A DNA stretch of 64,000 bases from Opitutaceae bacterium (GTDB lineage Bacteria > Verrucomicrobiota > Verrucomicrobiia > Opitutales > Opitutaceae), in NCBI GenBank assembly GCA_016794625.1, contig JAEUGY010000097.1, positions 1 through 64,000 of the forward strand, given 5' to 3'. A program made the translations under genes and the position numbers. Below, piece after piece: positions 34,103 to 42,789 of the stretch. The notes under the pieces were generated by a model, which saw only the letters and a list, made by a program, of their open reading frames with translations, did no database searches and was not told the origin of the DNA. Within the stretch, counting starts at the first letter, position 1; each line of letters begins with the position of its first letter.

Positions 34103-35875
34103 ATGACTATGAAACCTCTGCTCCTGGCCCTGGCCCTCGCCTCGGCGGGCCCGATTTTCGCCGCGACGGTCACCAAGACCGGCAAGCTTTCCGCCAGTGA
34201 AACCTGGACGGCCGACAACACCTACCTGCTCGACGGTTATGTGTTTGTCACCGGCAACTCCACCCTGACCATCGAGCCGGGTACGGTGATCAAGGCCAAG
34301 GTGAGCACGGGGGGTGGCGCCGCTGCCCTCGTCATCACCCGCGGCTCGAAGATCAATGCCGCCGGCACCGCGGCCAAGCCCATCATCTTCACGTCGGAAC
34401 TCGACAACCTCAACGGGAACCTCGGTGTGTCTGACACAGGGCTGTGGGGTGGGTTGGTGATCCTCGGGCGTGCGTCGATCAACTCCCGCGCCAACGGTGC
34501 GGTGGTGGCGGCGCCGGTGGAAGACCAAGTCGAAGGCTTTTCCGTTCCTGCCGCTGACGTTCCCCTGATCACGTTCGGTGGTACGGACGACGCCGACAAT
34601 TCCGGTGTGCTTCGCTACCTTTCCGTCCGCCATGGCGGCGCGGTCATTGGTACGGCGAACGAGATCAACGGCGTCACGCTCGGCGGCGTGGGTTCCGGCA
34701 CGACCATGGAGTACATCGAAGTCTTCGCGAACAAGGACGATGGTTTCGAGTGGTTTGGCGGCTCCGTCAACGCCCGTTATCTCGTGGCTGCCTTCGGCAA
34801 TGACGACGCGTTCGACATGGACCAGGGCTTCCGTGGCAACCTGCAGTTCCTCTTCTCCATCCAGACCGACATTACGACGGATTCTGGGGACAAGGTGCTT
34901 GAGTGGGACGGTGCCACCACGCCCCTGACGGCGAGCCCCAAGGGCAAGTCGACGGTCTCGAATCTGACGGCGATTGGCATCGGCACCTCCGGTCGTGGCA
35001 CGGTGAACAACACTGCGGTCAACATCCGCGACGCGGTGGAAGCGACCCTGGTCAACAGTGTTTTTGTGAACTTTGCGAAGGGACTCGACATCGAGGATGA
35101 TGTGGACGACGGCCCGAACCCCGCTCCGGTGATTTCGAACAACCTGTGGTTCAGCCACGTGGCCGCGAACAACACGGCGGCGGGCCTCAACGCCCGGCCG
35201 ACGGGAGCGATTGATGCCAGTGCCTATTGGAGCAATGCGGCGCTGAACAACACGATTGCGAACGCCTCCTTGCGCGGCGTCTCCTACACGGCCAACGCCG
35301 GACTCGATCCGCGGCCCGCGGCCGGAAGTGCCGCACTGAGCGGCGCCACGGCGGTGTCCGGTTCCGGCCTGACGGCGGTGACCTACAAGGGAGCCTTTGG
35401 CACCACCAATTGGGCGGCGGGTTGGACCAAACTGGCCCGCGACGGCTACTTTGATCCGGCCAGCGCGATTGTGCCCGGTTCCACCAGCAAACTGGTCAAC
35501 ATCGCCACGCGTGGCTTTGTTGGCAGCGTAGCGGGACAGGAGTTGATCGCCGGCTTCTCGATCACCGGTACGGAATCCCAATCGGTTCTCATCCGCGTCA
35601 TCGGACCCGGCCTCGCCGGCTTTGGAGTCGCCGGCACCCTGGCCGATCCCGTGCTCGAGCTCTTCAGCGGCTCGGTCAAGATTGGCGAAAACGACGACTG
35701 GTCGGGCGCGCTGGTTTCGACCCTCGCCTCGCAGGTCGGCGCCTTTGCGCTCGTGCCCGGCAGCAAGGACGCGGTGCTTGTGGCGACGCTGCCCCCGGGT
35801 GGATACACGGTGCAGGCGAAGGGCAAGTCTGGCGCGACCGGTGGCGTCATTGTCGAGGTGTACGAAGTCGATTGA
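34103..35875 (+). CDS. secreted right-handed beta-helix-like surface protein
   Basis: 590 aa. Signal peptide MTMKPLLLALALASAGPIFA. The main part, GTVIKAKVSTGGGAAALVIT through LRYLSVRHGG, GTTMEYIEVFANKDDGFEWF, GSVNARYLVAAFGNDDAFDM and IRDAVEATLVNSVFVNFAKG, has the turn-rich repeats of a parallel beta-helix similar to surface proteins of Bacteroidota and Verrucomicrobiota. Residues about 470-590 (GQELIAGFSITGTESQSVLI, LPPGGYTVQAKGKSGATGGV) form a separate C-terminal beta-domain common in secreted Opitutaceae proteins. It probably cooperates with the preceding TonB receptor at the cell surface; the binding partner is unknown. A terminator follows. Confidence 0.8.
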   Translation: MTMKPLLLALALASAGPIFAATVTKTGKLSASETWTADNTYLLDGYVFVTGNSTLTIEPGTVIKAKVSTGGGAAALVITRGSKINAAGTAAKPIIFTSELDNLNGNLGVSDTGLWGGLVILGRASINSRANGAVVAAPVEDQVEGFSVPAADVPLITFGGTDDADNSGVLRYLSVRHGGAVIGTANEINGVTLGGVGSGTTMEYIEVFANKDDGFEWFGGSVNARYLVAAFGNDDAFDMDQGFRGNLQFLFSIQTDITTDSGDKVLEWDGATTPLTASPKGKSTVSNLTAIGIGTSGRGTVNNTAVNIRDAVEATLVNSVFVNFAKGLDIEDDVDDGPNPAPVISNNLWFSHVAANNTAAGLNARPTGAIDASAYWSNAALNNTIANASLRGVSYTANAGLDPRPAAGSAALSGATAVSGSGLTAVTYKGAFGTTNWAAGWTKLARDGYFDPASAIVPGSTSKLVNIATRGFVGSVAGQELIAGFSITGTESQSVLIRVIGPGLAGFGVAGTLADPVLELFSGSVKIGENDDWSGALVSTLASQVGAFALVPGSKDAVLVATLPPGGYTVQAKGKSGATGGVIVEVYEVD

Positions 35876-35920
35876 GGTTTTTGAGTTGGCCCGTGTGGCG
35901 CTTCATCTGCGCCACGCCGA

Positions 35921-35951
35921 GACCGGGGTCCGCAAGGGCCCCGGTTTTTTC
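35921..35951 (+). terminator. Rho-independent terminator after the beta-helix protein gene
   Basis: ACCGGGG, ten-base loop, CCCCGGT followed by TTTTT, 46 bases past the stop. It separates the receptor/beta-helix unit from the porin-pst operon. Confidence 0.85.
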
Positions 35952-36070
35952 TTGGTGCAGAACGTCGCGTCCGGTGCGCAGCTCGCGTCTTTGTGGCGGG
36001 GAAGCACGCCGGCGATGGGGACGGCGGAAATTTACAGAATTGAGGCCAGTGGATGGCGTTAATGCTGGAT

Positions 36071-36098
36071 TGTTACCCGGTTGTCACATTCTGACGGG
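36071..36098 (+). promoter_or_regulatory. candidate PhoB box upstream of the porin-pst operon
   Basis: TGTTACC (36071) and TGTCACA (36082) are 11 bases apart, followed by a weaker third element GACGGGC at 36093. The PhoB consensus is two TGTCA-type 7-mers separated by 4 bases, so spacing and core agree. It is about 150 bases from the porin ATG, and the genes downstream are classic Pho regulon members. Confidence 0.6.
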
Positions 36099-36123
36099 CG
36101 AAGCGGCCCAGAAGTGGCCCGGT

Positions 36124-36152
36124 CGTAACATAACTGCCACGTGACCGTAACA
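36124..36152 (-). promoter_or_regulatory. second candidate PhoB box array, opposite orientation
   Basis: On the minus strand TGTTACG, CGTGGCA and TGTTACG follow each other every 11 bases (starting at 36152, 36141 and 36130). The two outer 7-mers are identical. Together with 36071-36098 it forms two PhoB-type sites between the terminator and the porin gene. Confidence 0.55.
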
Positions 36153-36225
36153 ATTGTGAGGAATACTGGAGAGGCAGTTGGGGCTCCGAGCCCCTGTCAA
36201 CGTCCCTCTGATCGATCCTCCCTCC

Positions 36226-37545
36226 ATGTTCCTCGTTTCTCGCATTTCCCGTTCTCTGGCCGTGGTGGCCGGTGGCTGGGCGCTCCTGACCGGAGTCCCC
36301 TTGGTGGCCCAGGACAGCGGCCCCCTCATTGACCTGCTGGTCCGGAAAGGGATCATCAACGACCAGGAAGCGGAGGATCTTCGTACAGAGCTGGTGCGGG
36401 AGTTCGTCGCCAATACCTCTGCTGGGAAGCTCAATTTGAGTTCCAGCCTGACCGAGTTTAAGCTCTCGGGTGACATTCGCCTCCGCCATCAGGTGGAGAC
36501 GCAGGCCCCGCAGAACGGTACGATCACGAACGAACGGACCCGCGAGCGGTTCCGGTTTCGCTTCAATGGGGACGCGATGCTGCAAAAGGGCTGGGGTGCG
36601 GGATTTGCCCTCGAGACCGCGTCGGCCGCGGACTCTGGCAATCAGACCTTCCAAGACGGGAACAACGATTACAACCTGTACCTCGCCCGCGCGTATCTCT
36701 CCTGGCAGCCCAATCTCCATTGGCTCGTGGTGGCGGGAAAACAGCGCAATCTCCTCTACACCACCGACCTCGTCTGGGATGCGGACATCAATCCGCAAGG
36801 GGTGACGGAGGTTTACCGCCACCTGCTCTCCGGCAAGGATACCTTTGAAGTTCGCGCGGCTCAGATCCTGATGGACGACCGGGCGGAAACCGTACCCGGA
36901 CCCAATGGCCGCGACGCCTGGTTGTTCGCGCAACAGGCGGTCTATACGAAGTGGTTTGGACGGGATGAGATCGGCAACCAGTCGAACAACCTGATCGTGG
37001 CGCCGGGACTCATGCTCTACAACCAGTCCACCCTGGACGGTCTCGACAACGAGACGCCCTTCAATGGATCCACCCGTGGTTTGGGACTCTTGACCTTCGC
37101 AGGCGAAGTCAATTGGGCGCACATCCGCGGGAACGGGACCCAGCTGAAGCTGTACTGGGACTCTTCGTACAATCTTGAAGCCGAACGACGTGTGCGTCGG
37201 GTCTATGGACTGCCCGCGGCCAATAAGGACGCCCTCGCCTGGCTGGTCGGAGTGGGCTACGCGTTCGGTCAGGGCAAGATTCAGGGCGACTATAGTCTGC
37301 GCGTCGACTACCGCCACATTGGGCTGGGCGCGGTGGATCCGAACCTTAACGACTCCGATTTTGGCTTCGGGAACCTCAATCAGGAAGGATTCAAGATTTC
37401 GGGCAGCTACAACGTGACCGATTTCGCGAATCTCAATCTGACCTACTTCCACACCACGGACATTCGCGAGACGCTGATCCAGCCGGCGGTAGCACGGAAT
37501 GACCACAGTCAGATTCTCCAAGCCGACCTCGTGGTGAAATTCTAG
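36226..37545 (+). CDS. putative porin (Porin_5/OprP-like)
   Basis: 439 aa. Signal peptide to about residue 29 (SLAVVAGGWALLTGVPLVAQ). It continues with LIDLLVRKGIINDQEAEDLR, the short helical N-terminal stretch of the putative porins of this phylum, then amphipathic beta-strands and terminal residue Phe (ILQADLVVKF), as needed for outer-membrane insertion. Position directly before pstS and behind PhoB-type boxes suggests a phosphate-starvation porin, analogous in role to OprP/OprO or PhoE. The ATG at 36226 follows CCTCCCTCC with no Shine-Dalgarno; 16 upstream in-frame codons look non-coding. Confidence 0.85.
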   Translation: MFLVSRISRSLAVVAGGWALLTGVPLVAQDSGPLIDLLVRKGIINDQEAEDLRTELVREFVANTSAGKLNLSSSLTEFKLSGDIRLRHQVETQAPQNGTITNERTRERFRFRFNGDAMLQKGWGAGFALETASAADSGNQTFQDGNNDYNLYLARAYLSWQPNLHWLVVAGKQRNLLYTTDLVWDADINPQGVTEVYRHLLSGKDTFEVRAAQILMDDRAETVPGPNGRDAWLFAQQAVYTKWFGRDEIGNQSNNLIVAPGLMLYNQSTLDGLDNETPFNGSTRGLGLLTFAGEVNWAHIRGNGTQLKLYWDSSYNLEAERRVRRVYGLPAANKDALAWLVGVGYAFGQGKIQGDYSLRVDYRHIGLGAVDPNLNDSDFGFGNLNQEGFKISGSYNVTDFANLNLTYFHTTDIRETLIQPAVARNDHSQILQADLVVKF

Positions 37546-37577
37546 GTCTCATCCCTTTTCCCTTAACCTCCGTCACT

Positions 37578-38387
37578 ATGAACAAACTCATCCTTCTCCT
37601 CGCCGTTGCGCTCGGTTTTGCCACCAGCGCTTCCGCGCAAAAGCTCGTGATCAAGGGGTCCGACACGCTCGGCGCCAAACTCGTGCCGCAGCTGGCGGAA
37701 GAGTACCGCGCCAAAAACCCGGGCGTCTCGTTTGAGATTGCGGCTGAAGGCTCCACGACCGGGCTGGCGGCCATCACCGACGGCACCGCGCAGATCGGGA
37801 TGTCGTCCCGCCGCGCCAAGAGTACCGAAGTTTCGGCGGCTCAAGCCAAGGGCGTCACCATGAAGGCACACATCGTGGCCTTCGACGGCATGGCCGTGGT
37901 GGTCAATACCGCCAATCCCGTCTCACAACTGACCAAGCGTCAGGTGGAACAGATCTTCACCGGTGCCGTGAGCGACTGGTCGGCGGTCGGTGGCACGCCG
38001 GGCAAGATCTCGATTTACACCCGCAACACCTCGTCGGGCACCTATTCCGATTGGAAGGAACTGGCGATGAATCGCAAAGACTACGCCAGCTCGTCCCAGA
38101 AGATGGCCGGCAATGAACAAATCGTGGCCGAGGTCGCGAAGAATCCGAATGGCATCGGTTATGTGGGTCTCGCCTACCTCCACGCCGAGGGCATCAAGGT
38201 GGTGCCGATCGACGGTCATTCACCGACGGAGGAGGAGGTTCGGAGCAAGAAGTATCCGTATGCCCGGCCCACGTTCTATTACACCAATGGCGAACCGACC
38301 GGAGAGGCGGGAAAGTTCATCGCCTTCACCCTCAGCAAAGAGGGTCAGGCCATCGCCCGCAAGGTGGGCTTCGTTCCGCTGGAGTAA
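37578..38387 (+). CDS. pstS: periplasmic phosphate-binding protein PstS
   Basis: 269 aa. Signal peptide MNKLILLLAVALGFATSASA. KLVIKGSDTLGAKLVPQLAE, ITDGTAQIGMSSRRAKSTEV, MAVVVNTANPVSQLTKRQVE, IYTRNTSSGTYSDWKELAMN and NPNGIGYVGLAYLHAEGIKV give the phosphate-binding loops, including the Ser/Thr-rich SSGT. It delivers phosphate to PstCA. It is first of the pst genes, 32 bases after the porin and 88 before pstC. Confidence 0.95.
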   Translation: MNKLILLLAVALGFATSASAQKLVIKGSDTLGAKLVPQLAEEYRAKNPGVSFEIAAEGSTTGLAAITDGTAQIGMSSRRAKSTEVSAAQAKGVTMKAHIVAFDGMAVVVNTANPVSQLTKRQVEQIFTGAVSDWSAVGGTPGKISIYTRNTSSGTYSDWKELAMNRKDYASSSQKMAGNEQIVAEVAKNPNGIGYVGLAYLHAEGIKVVPIDGHSPTEEEVRSKKYPYARPTFYYTNGEPTGEAGKFIAFTLSKEGQAIARKVGFVPLE

Positions 38388-38475
38388 GTCCTGAATTGAT
38401 GCCCGAACGTCACGGAGGGGGGCTTGACCGCGCCCGCACCCCTCTCCGTAGTCACCGCTCGATTACGTCTCCAGC

Positions 38476-40086
38476 ATGACCACCGAACCGCCCGCCGCGG
38501 CCGTCCCGCCGCCCTCGTTTGCGATCGTCAAGCGCCGGCTCAGCTTTTTCGGGCTGACGCTGGACGAGTGCATCCAGGTGTTTTTTGGGGGCAATGCGTT
38601 CGTGGCCGTGGTGGTTCTGGCCCTGATCACGTACTTCCTTTTCCGGGAAGGCTCCCAGTTTTTCGGGCAGAACCGGCAGAATCTGACCGTCTATCGTCAG
38701 GCCGGACTGGAATACGTGGATTTCATGCGCCGGCAGGAGCAGGCGCACACGGCGCTCACCCGGGGGCTTTTCGAATTGCGCATGCGCGCCGTGGTGGACC
38801 TGACCGAGCGGCAGAAACTGTCGCTGGCGGACGCCAATCAGCGTCTGGCGGGCTTTGACGACTATGCCGGCCGCTTCGACGACGCCATTGGTCCGCTGCG
38901 GGGCATGGTGGCGGACCTCACGGAGGTCGCCACGGCCATCAAGACGAAGTTCACCATCAATGAGGACAAGATGGAAGAGCGTCAGCAGCTTCTCGAGGCC
39001 GGCCGTGTGGCGGAGAGCGAGGCGGTGAAAGTCGAAGCGGTCGATTTCGAGCGTGAACTTGCGCCGATCTTGGGAACCAAGGAGGCTTACCTGGAAATCA
39101 ATCGGGCGCTGAAAGCGGAGTTTGCGACGTTGCTGCAGCGGATGCCGCCGGCGCCCACGCCGGCCCTGCAAGTTGAGGTGGAGCGGTTCAAGGTGAAGGT
39201 GCAGGCCTACCTGGACACGTTTCCGTCGATCGAGGCGAACCTCGCGGCGTGGGACTATCGGCGTCCCGTCCCTCTCTGGAAGGCCTTCTCGGCCTATCTC
39301 TTCGGACGTCAGTGGCTGACCGCGAGTTTCTGGCAGGACTGGTATGGCGTCGTGCCGCTGTTTGTTGGTTCGCTCATGGTGTCCGCCGTGGCACTGTTCC
39401 TGGCCATCCCGCTCGGGGTGGGCGCGGCGGTGTATGTCAACCAGATCGCTTCCGCCCGCGAGCAGCGGTTCATCAAGCCGTGCATTGAGTTCATTTCGGC
39501 GTTCCCGTCGGTCGTGCTCGGGTTTTTTGGCATTGCGGTTCTGGGCGAGGCGCTGCGGTCGATGTCGCAGGTCACGTGGCTGCAGTGGCTGCCGGGTTTC
39601 CCAATTGCAGAACGGCTCAATGCGCTGACCGCCGGATGTCTGCTGGGTCTGATCGCCATTCCGACGATTTTCACCCTCGCCGAGGATGCGCTCCAGAATG
39701 TGCCGCGGTCCTTCAAGGAGGCATCCTATGCCTTGGGCGCAACGCGGCTGCAGACCATCACCCGTATTGTGGTGCCAGCGGGACTGTCAGGAATCATTTC
39801 CGCCGTGCTGCTCGGATTGGGACGCGTGATCGGTGAGACCATGGTGGTGCTGCTCTGTGCGGGCAACCGCATCGCGATCCCGGATTTCACGGAAGGCCTC
39901 GGGGCCTTTGTCCAGCCGGTGCACACCATGACGGGCATTGTCGCCCAGGAAATGGGGGAGGTCGTGCGGGGTGGCATTCACTATCGCGCCCTTTTTGTGG
40001 TGGGTATCTTTCTCTTCTTCCTTTCCCTGGGCATCAACTTTCTCGCTCAAAAAATCGTCCGTCGGTATCGGATTTCTGTGGGCTGA
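38476..40086 (+). CDS. pstC: phosphate ABC transporter permease PstC with large inserted domain
   Basis: 536 aa against roughly 300 for typical PstC. TM1 is about residues 40-56; residues 60-290 are a polar, helix-prone region (Glu/Ala/Arg rich, likely coiled coil, e.g. LTERQKLSLADANQRLAGFD) expected on the periplasmic side; the usual permease follows from about 292 (VVPLFVGSLMVSAVALFLAI, FISAFPSVVLGFFGIAVL, EDALQNVPRSFKEASYALGA as the EAA loop, GRVIGETMVVLLCAGN). It forms the channel with PstA. The extra domain may contact PstS or the cell wall. Six bases separate it from pstA. Confidence 0.93.
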   Translation: MTTEPPAAAVPPPSFAIVKRRLSFFGLTLDECIQVFFGGNAFVAVVVLALITYFLFREGSQFFGQNRQNLTVYRQAGLEYVDFMRRQEQAHTALTRGLFELRMRAVVDLTERQKLSLADANQRLAGFDDYAGRFDDAIGPLRGMVADLTEVATAIKTKFTINEDKMEERQQLLEAGRVAESEAVKVEAVDFERELAPILGTKEAYLEINRALKAEFATLLQRMPPAPTPALQVEVERFKVKVQAYLDTFPSIEANLAAWDYRRPVPLWKAFSAYLFGRQWLTASFWQDWYGVVPLFVGSLMVSAVALFLAIPLGVGAAVYVNQIASAREQRFIKPCIEFISAFPSVVLGFFGIAVLGEALRSMSQVTWLQWLPGFPIAERLNALTAGCLLGLIAIPTIFTLAEDALQNVPRSFKEASYALGATRLQTITRIVVPAGLSGIISAVLLGLGRVIGETMVVLLCAGNRIAIPDFTEGLGAFVQPVHTMTGIVAQEMGEVVRGGIHYRALFVVGIFLFFLSLGINFLAQKIVRRYRISVG

Positions 40087-40092
40087 TCGAAC

Positions 40093-41163
40093 ATGAGCAC
40101 TCCCGTTTCTCACCCGTTCCAGGCCAAACCCAGTCTTTCCCGGACGTTTGAAAGCGGCGTCTTCTGGCTGTTCCGCTCCGCCGCCTACCTGGTGCTCGCC
40201 TGCGGCGCGTTCGTGTTTGCCGACATTGTCATCAAGGGGGCGCCGGCGGTCTTCAAAACATCCTTTCCCTTCGTCAACACGGTGTTTCTGACGGAGGCGC
40301 CGGAGTCGCTCTGCGTCTTCGACTATGAAGGACAGAAGCGCGAAATGGGGGACCGGGAGTTCCGGGCGTTCCGTGAACAGGAGGCCGCGCGGGCCGCAGC
40401 AGAAGGGCGCAAGGCGCCCGAAATCAAGGCGACCAGCTTTGTCTACTCCGCCGGCGGTATCTTCCCCTGCATTGTCGGCACCGTGCTCCTGGTGGTCGGG
40501 TCGATGACGATTGCACTCACGCTCGGGGTGGCGAGCGCCATTTACCTCAGTGAATACGCCCGCCAGGGGCCCGTGGTCGCCTTCATCCGGCTTGCCATTC
40601 TGAATCTGGCCGGGGTGCCCTCGATTGTGTTCGGTCTTTTCGGCATGGGGATGTTCGTGATCTTCCTCGAGTGGAATGTGTCGTTACTCGCCGGCTGGTT
40701 CACCCTGGCCTTCATGGTGCTTCCCGTGGTCATCACCGCGTCCGAGGAATCCCTCAAATCCGTGCCCAAGGGGTTTCGTGAAGGTTCGCTGGCGCTCGGG
40801 GCGACCAAATGGCAGACCATCCGCAAGGCCGTGCTGCCGTATGCGCTGCCGGGCATTCTCACGTCGTCGATCCTGGGTGTCGCCCGCGTGGCCGGGGAGA
40901 CCGCGCCCATCATGTTCACCGCCGCATACGTGGTGCGGGACAAACTGCCTTGGCAGGACCTGCAGAGTGCCGGCGACTTCTTCTTTCAGGGCGTCATGGC
41001 GCTGCCCTATCACATTTACGTGGTGAGCTCCAAGATCCCGCAGAATGAGTACACGGAGCGGGTGCAATACGGCACGGCCTTCGTCTTCCTTTTCATTGTC
41101 GCTCTCATCGCCGCCTCGTCCATCGTGCTGCGCACCAAACTGCGCGGCCGCTACAAGTGGTAG
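40093..41163 (+). CDS. pstA: phosphate ABC transporter permease PstA
   Basis: 356 aa, somewhat longer than usual because of a polar insert after TM1 (about residues 65-120, FDYEGQKREMGDREFRAFRE). The permease core shows GGIFPCIVGTVLLVVGSMTI, NLAGVPSIVFGLFGMGMF, EESLKSVPKGFREGSLALGA (EAA loop) and GVARVAGETAPIMFTAAYVV. It pairs with PstC. The pstB ATG lies 11 bases after its stop. Confidence 0.95.
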   Translation: MSTPVSHPFQAKPSLSRTFESGVFWLFRSAAYLVLACGAFVFADIVIKGAPAVFKTSFPFVNTVFLTEAPESLCVFDYEGQKREMGDREFRAFREQEAARAAAEGRKAPEIKATSFVYSAGGIFPCIVGTVLLVVGSMTIALTLGVASAIYLSEYARQGPVVAFIRLAILNLAGVPSIVFGLFGMGMFVIFLEWNVSLLAGWFTLAFMVLPVVITASEESLKSVPKGFREGSLALGATKWQTIRKAVLPYALPGILTSSILGVARVAGETAPIMFTAAYVVRDKLPWQDLQSAGDFFFQGVMALPYHIYVVSSKIPQNEYTERVQYGTAFVFLFIVALIAASSIVLRTKLRGRYKW

Positions 41164-41174
41164 CCTCGTTTGCC

Positions 41175-42038
41175 ATGTCTGCTCCGACCTTTTCTGCCTC
41201 CATGGATTCCCCGACGAAGTCCCTCCGTTCCGTCAGTCACCACCCGGCCTCGCCGGATGGCAAGTCGACCGCCGCGGTCGCGCCGACCCTGATCGACATT
41301 GAGAATCTGGACTTCCACTACGGAGCGACCCAGGCGTTGCACGGCATCTCGCTGAAAGTGCCCGACCGGCAGGTGACCGCCTTCATCGGTCCGTCGGGTT
41401 GCGGCAAATCGACGTTGCTCCGCTGCCTCAACCGCATGAACGATCTGATCGACGGGACCCGCATCGGCGCGGGGTCGATCAAGATTCGCGGCGTGGATAT
41501 TTACCAGCGGGACGTGGACGTCATAGAGCTGCGCAAGCGGGTGGGCATGGTGTTTCAGAAGTCCAATCCCTTCCCGAAATCCATTTACGAAAACATCACC
41601 TACGGCCTGCGACTCCAAGGGGTCAAGGACAAGGGCCGGCTCGACGAGGTGGTGGAGAAGTCGCTGCGCGGCGCGGCGCTCTGGGACGAGGTCAAGGACC
41701 GCCTGCATGCCTCCGGGCTCGGTTTGTCGGGAGGTCAACAACAACGGCTTTGCATTGCGCGCACCATCGCGGTCGAGCCGGAGATCATCCTGATGGACGA
41801 GCCCTGTTCGGCGCTGGATCCGATTGCGACCGCGAAGGTCGAGGAGTTGATTCACGAGTTGAAGCTGAAGTACACCATCGTCATCGTGACCCACAACATG
41901 CAGCAGGCGGCGCGTTGCTCGGACAAGACGGCGTTTTTCTATCTCGGGAAGCTCGTTGAGTTTGCAGCGACCCGGACGATCTTTATGAATCCGGAAAACC
42001 CACAGACCGAGGCCTACGTCTCGGGACGTTTCGGTTGA
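41175..42038 (+). CDS. pstB: phosphate ABC transporter ATPase PstB
   Basis: 287 aa. Walker A FIGPSGCGKSTLLRCLNRMN, Q-loop GMVFQKSNPFPKSIYENITY, signature LSGGQQQRLCIARTIAVEPE, Walker B ILMDEPCSALDP and switch His in VIVTHNMQQAARC. It energises phosphate import through PstCA. The ATG at 41175 was chosen over a GTG at 41157 that would overlap pstA; a later ATG at 41202 is also possible, since the first 35 residues are Ser/Pro rich and poorly conserved. Confidence 0.96.
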   Translation: MSAPTFSASMDSPTKSLRSVSHHPASPDGKSTAAVAPTLIDIENLDFHYGATQALHGISLKVPDRQVTAFIGPSGCGKSTLLRCLNRMNDLIDGTRIGAGSIKIRGVDIYQRDVDVIELRKRVGMVFQKSNPFPKSIYENITYGLRLQGVKDKGRLDEVVEKSLRGAALWDEVKDRLHASGLGLSGGQQQRLCIARTIAVEPEIILMDEPCSALDPIATAKVEELIHELKLKYTIVIVTHNMQQAARCSDKTAFFYLGKLVEFAATRTIFMNPENPQTEAYVSGRFG

Positions 42039-42057
42039 GCCGCTGACCCCCCCTACC

Positions 42058-42762
42058 ATGAAGCGTTTTTTTGACACCGAACTGGAAACCTTTCGCTCGC
42101 AGCTGATCCTGATGGGCGAAACCTCCATCCGGCAGGTGCGAGACTCCATCAAGGCGCTGGTCGATGCCGACGTGGGCCTGGCCGACCGGGTGATCGCGGC
42201 CGACGATGAGCTCGACCTGCTGGAGATCCAGATCGACGACGAGGCCATCCGCTACATGAACCTGCGTGCGCCCGTGGCGACCGAGCTGCGCCTGGTTATC
42301 GTCGGCATGAAAGCCTCGCACGACCTGGAGCGGGTGGGGGATGAAGCGACGAGCATTGCCAAACGCAGCGTCCGCCTGGCAGCGGAGCCGCCGCTCAAAC
42401 CCTACGTCGACATTCCGCGCATGGCAGGGATCGCCCTGGAGATGTTGCGCGATGCCCTGGACTGCTTTCTCGATGGGGATGCCGACAAGGCGCTGTCCGT
42501 CTGTCGTCGCGACGCCGAGGTCGACCAGATCAACAAGCAACTCTACCGAGAGCTGACGAGTTACATGATCGAAAAGCCCGGCACCATCAGCCGGGCGCTC
42601 GAACTCATGTTCATTTCCAAGTCCATCGAACGGATCGCGGACCATGCGACGAACATCGCCGAGGAGATGATCTACCTCGCGAAGGGCAAGGATGTGCGGC
42701 ATTCAGACGAGGTGAAGAAAACCGGCTTCGCTTCGGTGCCGGGCACTCAGGGCGGGGCATAA
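42058..42762 (+). CDS. phoU: phosphate signalling regulator PhoU
   Basis: 234 aa, two three-helix PhoU repeats. MKRFFDTELETFRSQLILMG, ELDLLEIQIDDEAIRYMNLR, ELRLVIVGMKASHDLERVGD and the second-repeat counterpart SRALELMFISKSIERIADHA carry the E/DxxxD metal-binding motifs. PhoU links the Pst transporter to the PhoR/PhoB system and represses it when phosphate is plentiful. Last gene of the operon. No phoR/phoB is found in the window. Confidence 0.95.
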   Translation: MKRFFDTELETFRSQLILMGETSIRQVRDSIKALVDADVGLADRVIAADDELDLLEIQIDDEAIRYMNLRAPVATELRLVIVGMKASHDLERVGDEATSIAKRSVRLAAEPPLKPYVDIPRMAGIALEMLRDALDCFLDGDADKALSVCRRDAEVDQINKQLYRELTSYMIEKPGTISRALELMFISKSIERIADHATNIAEEMIYLAKGKDVRHSDEVKKTGFASVPGTQGGA

Positions 42763-42789
42763 GTACCAACGGGCCCGGCAGCGGTCCCT

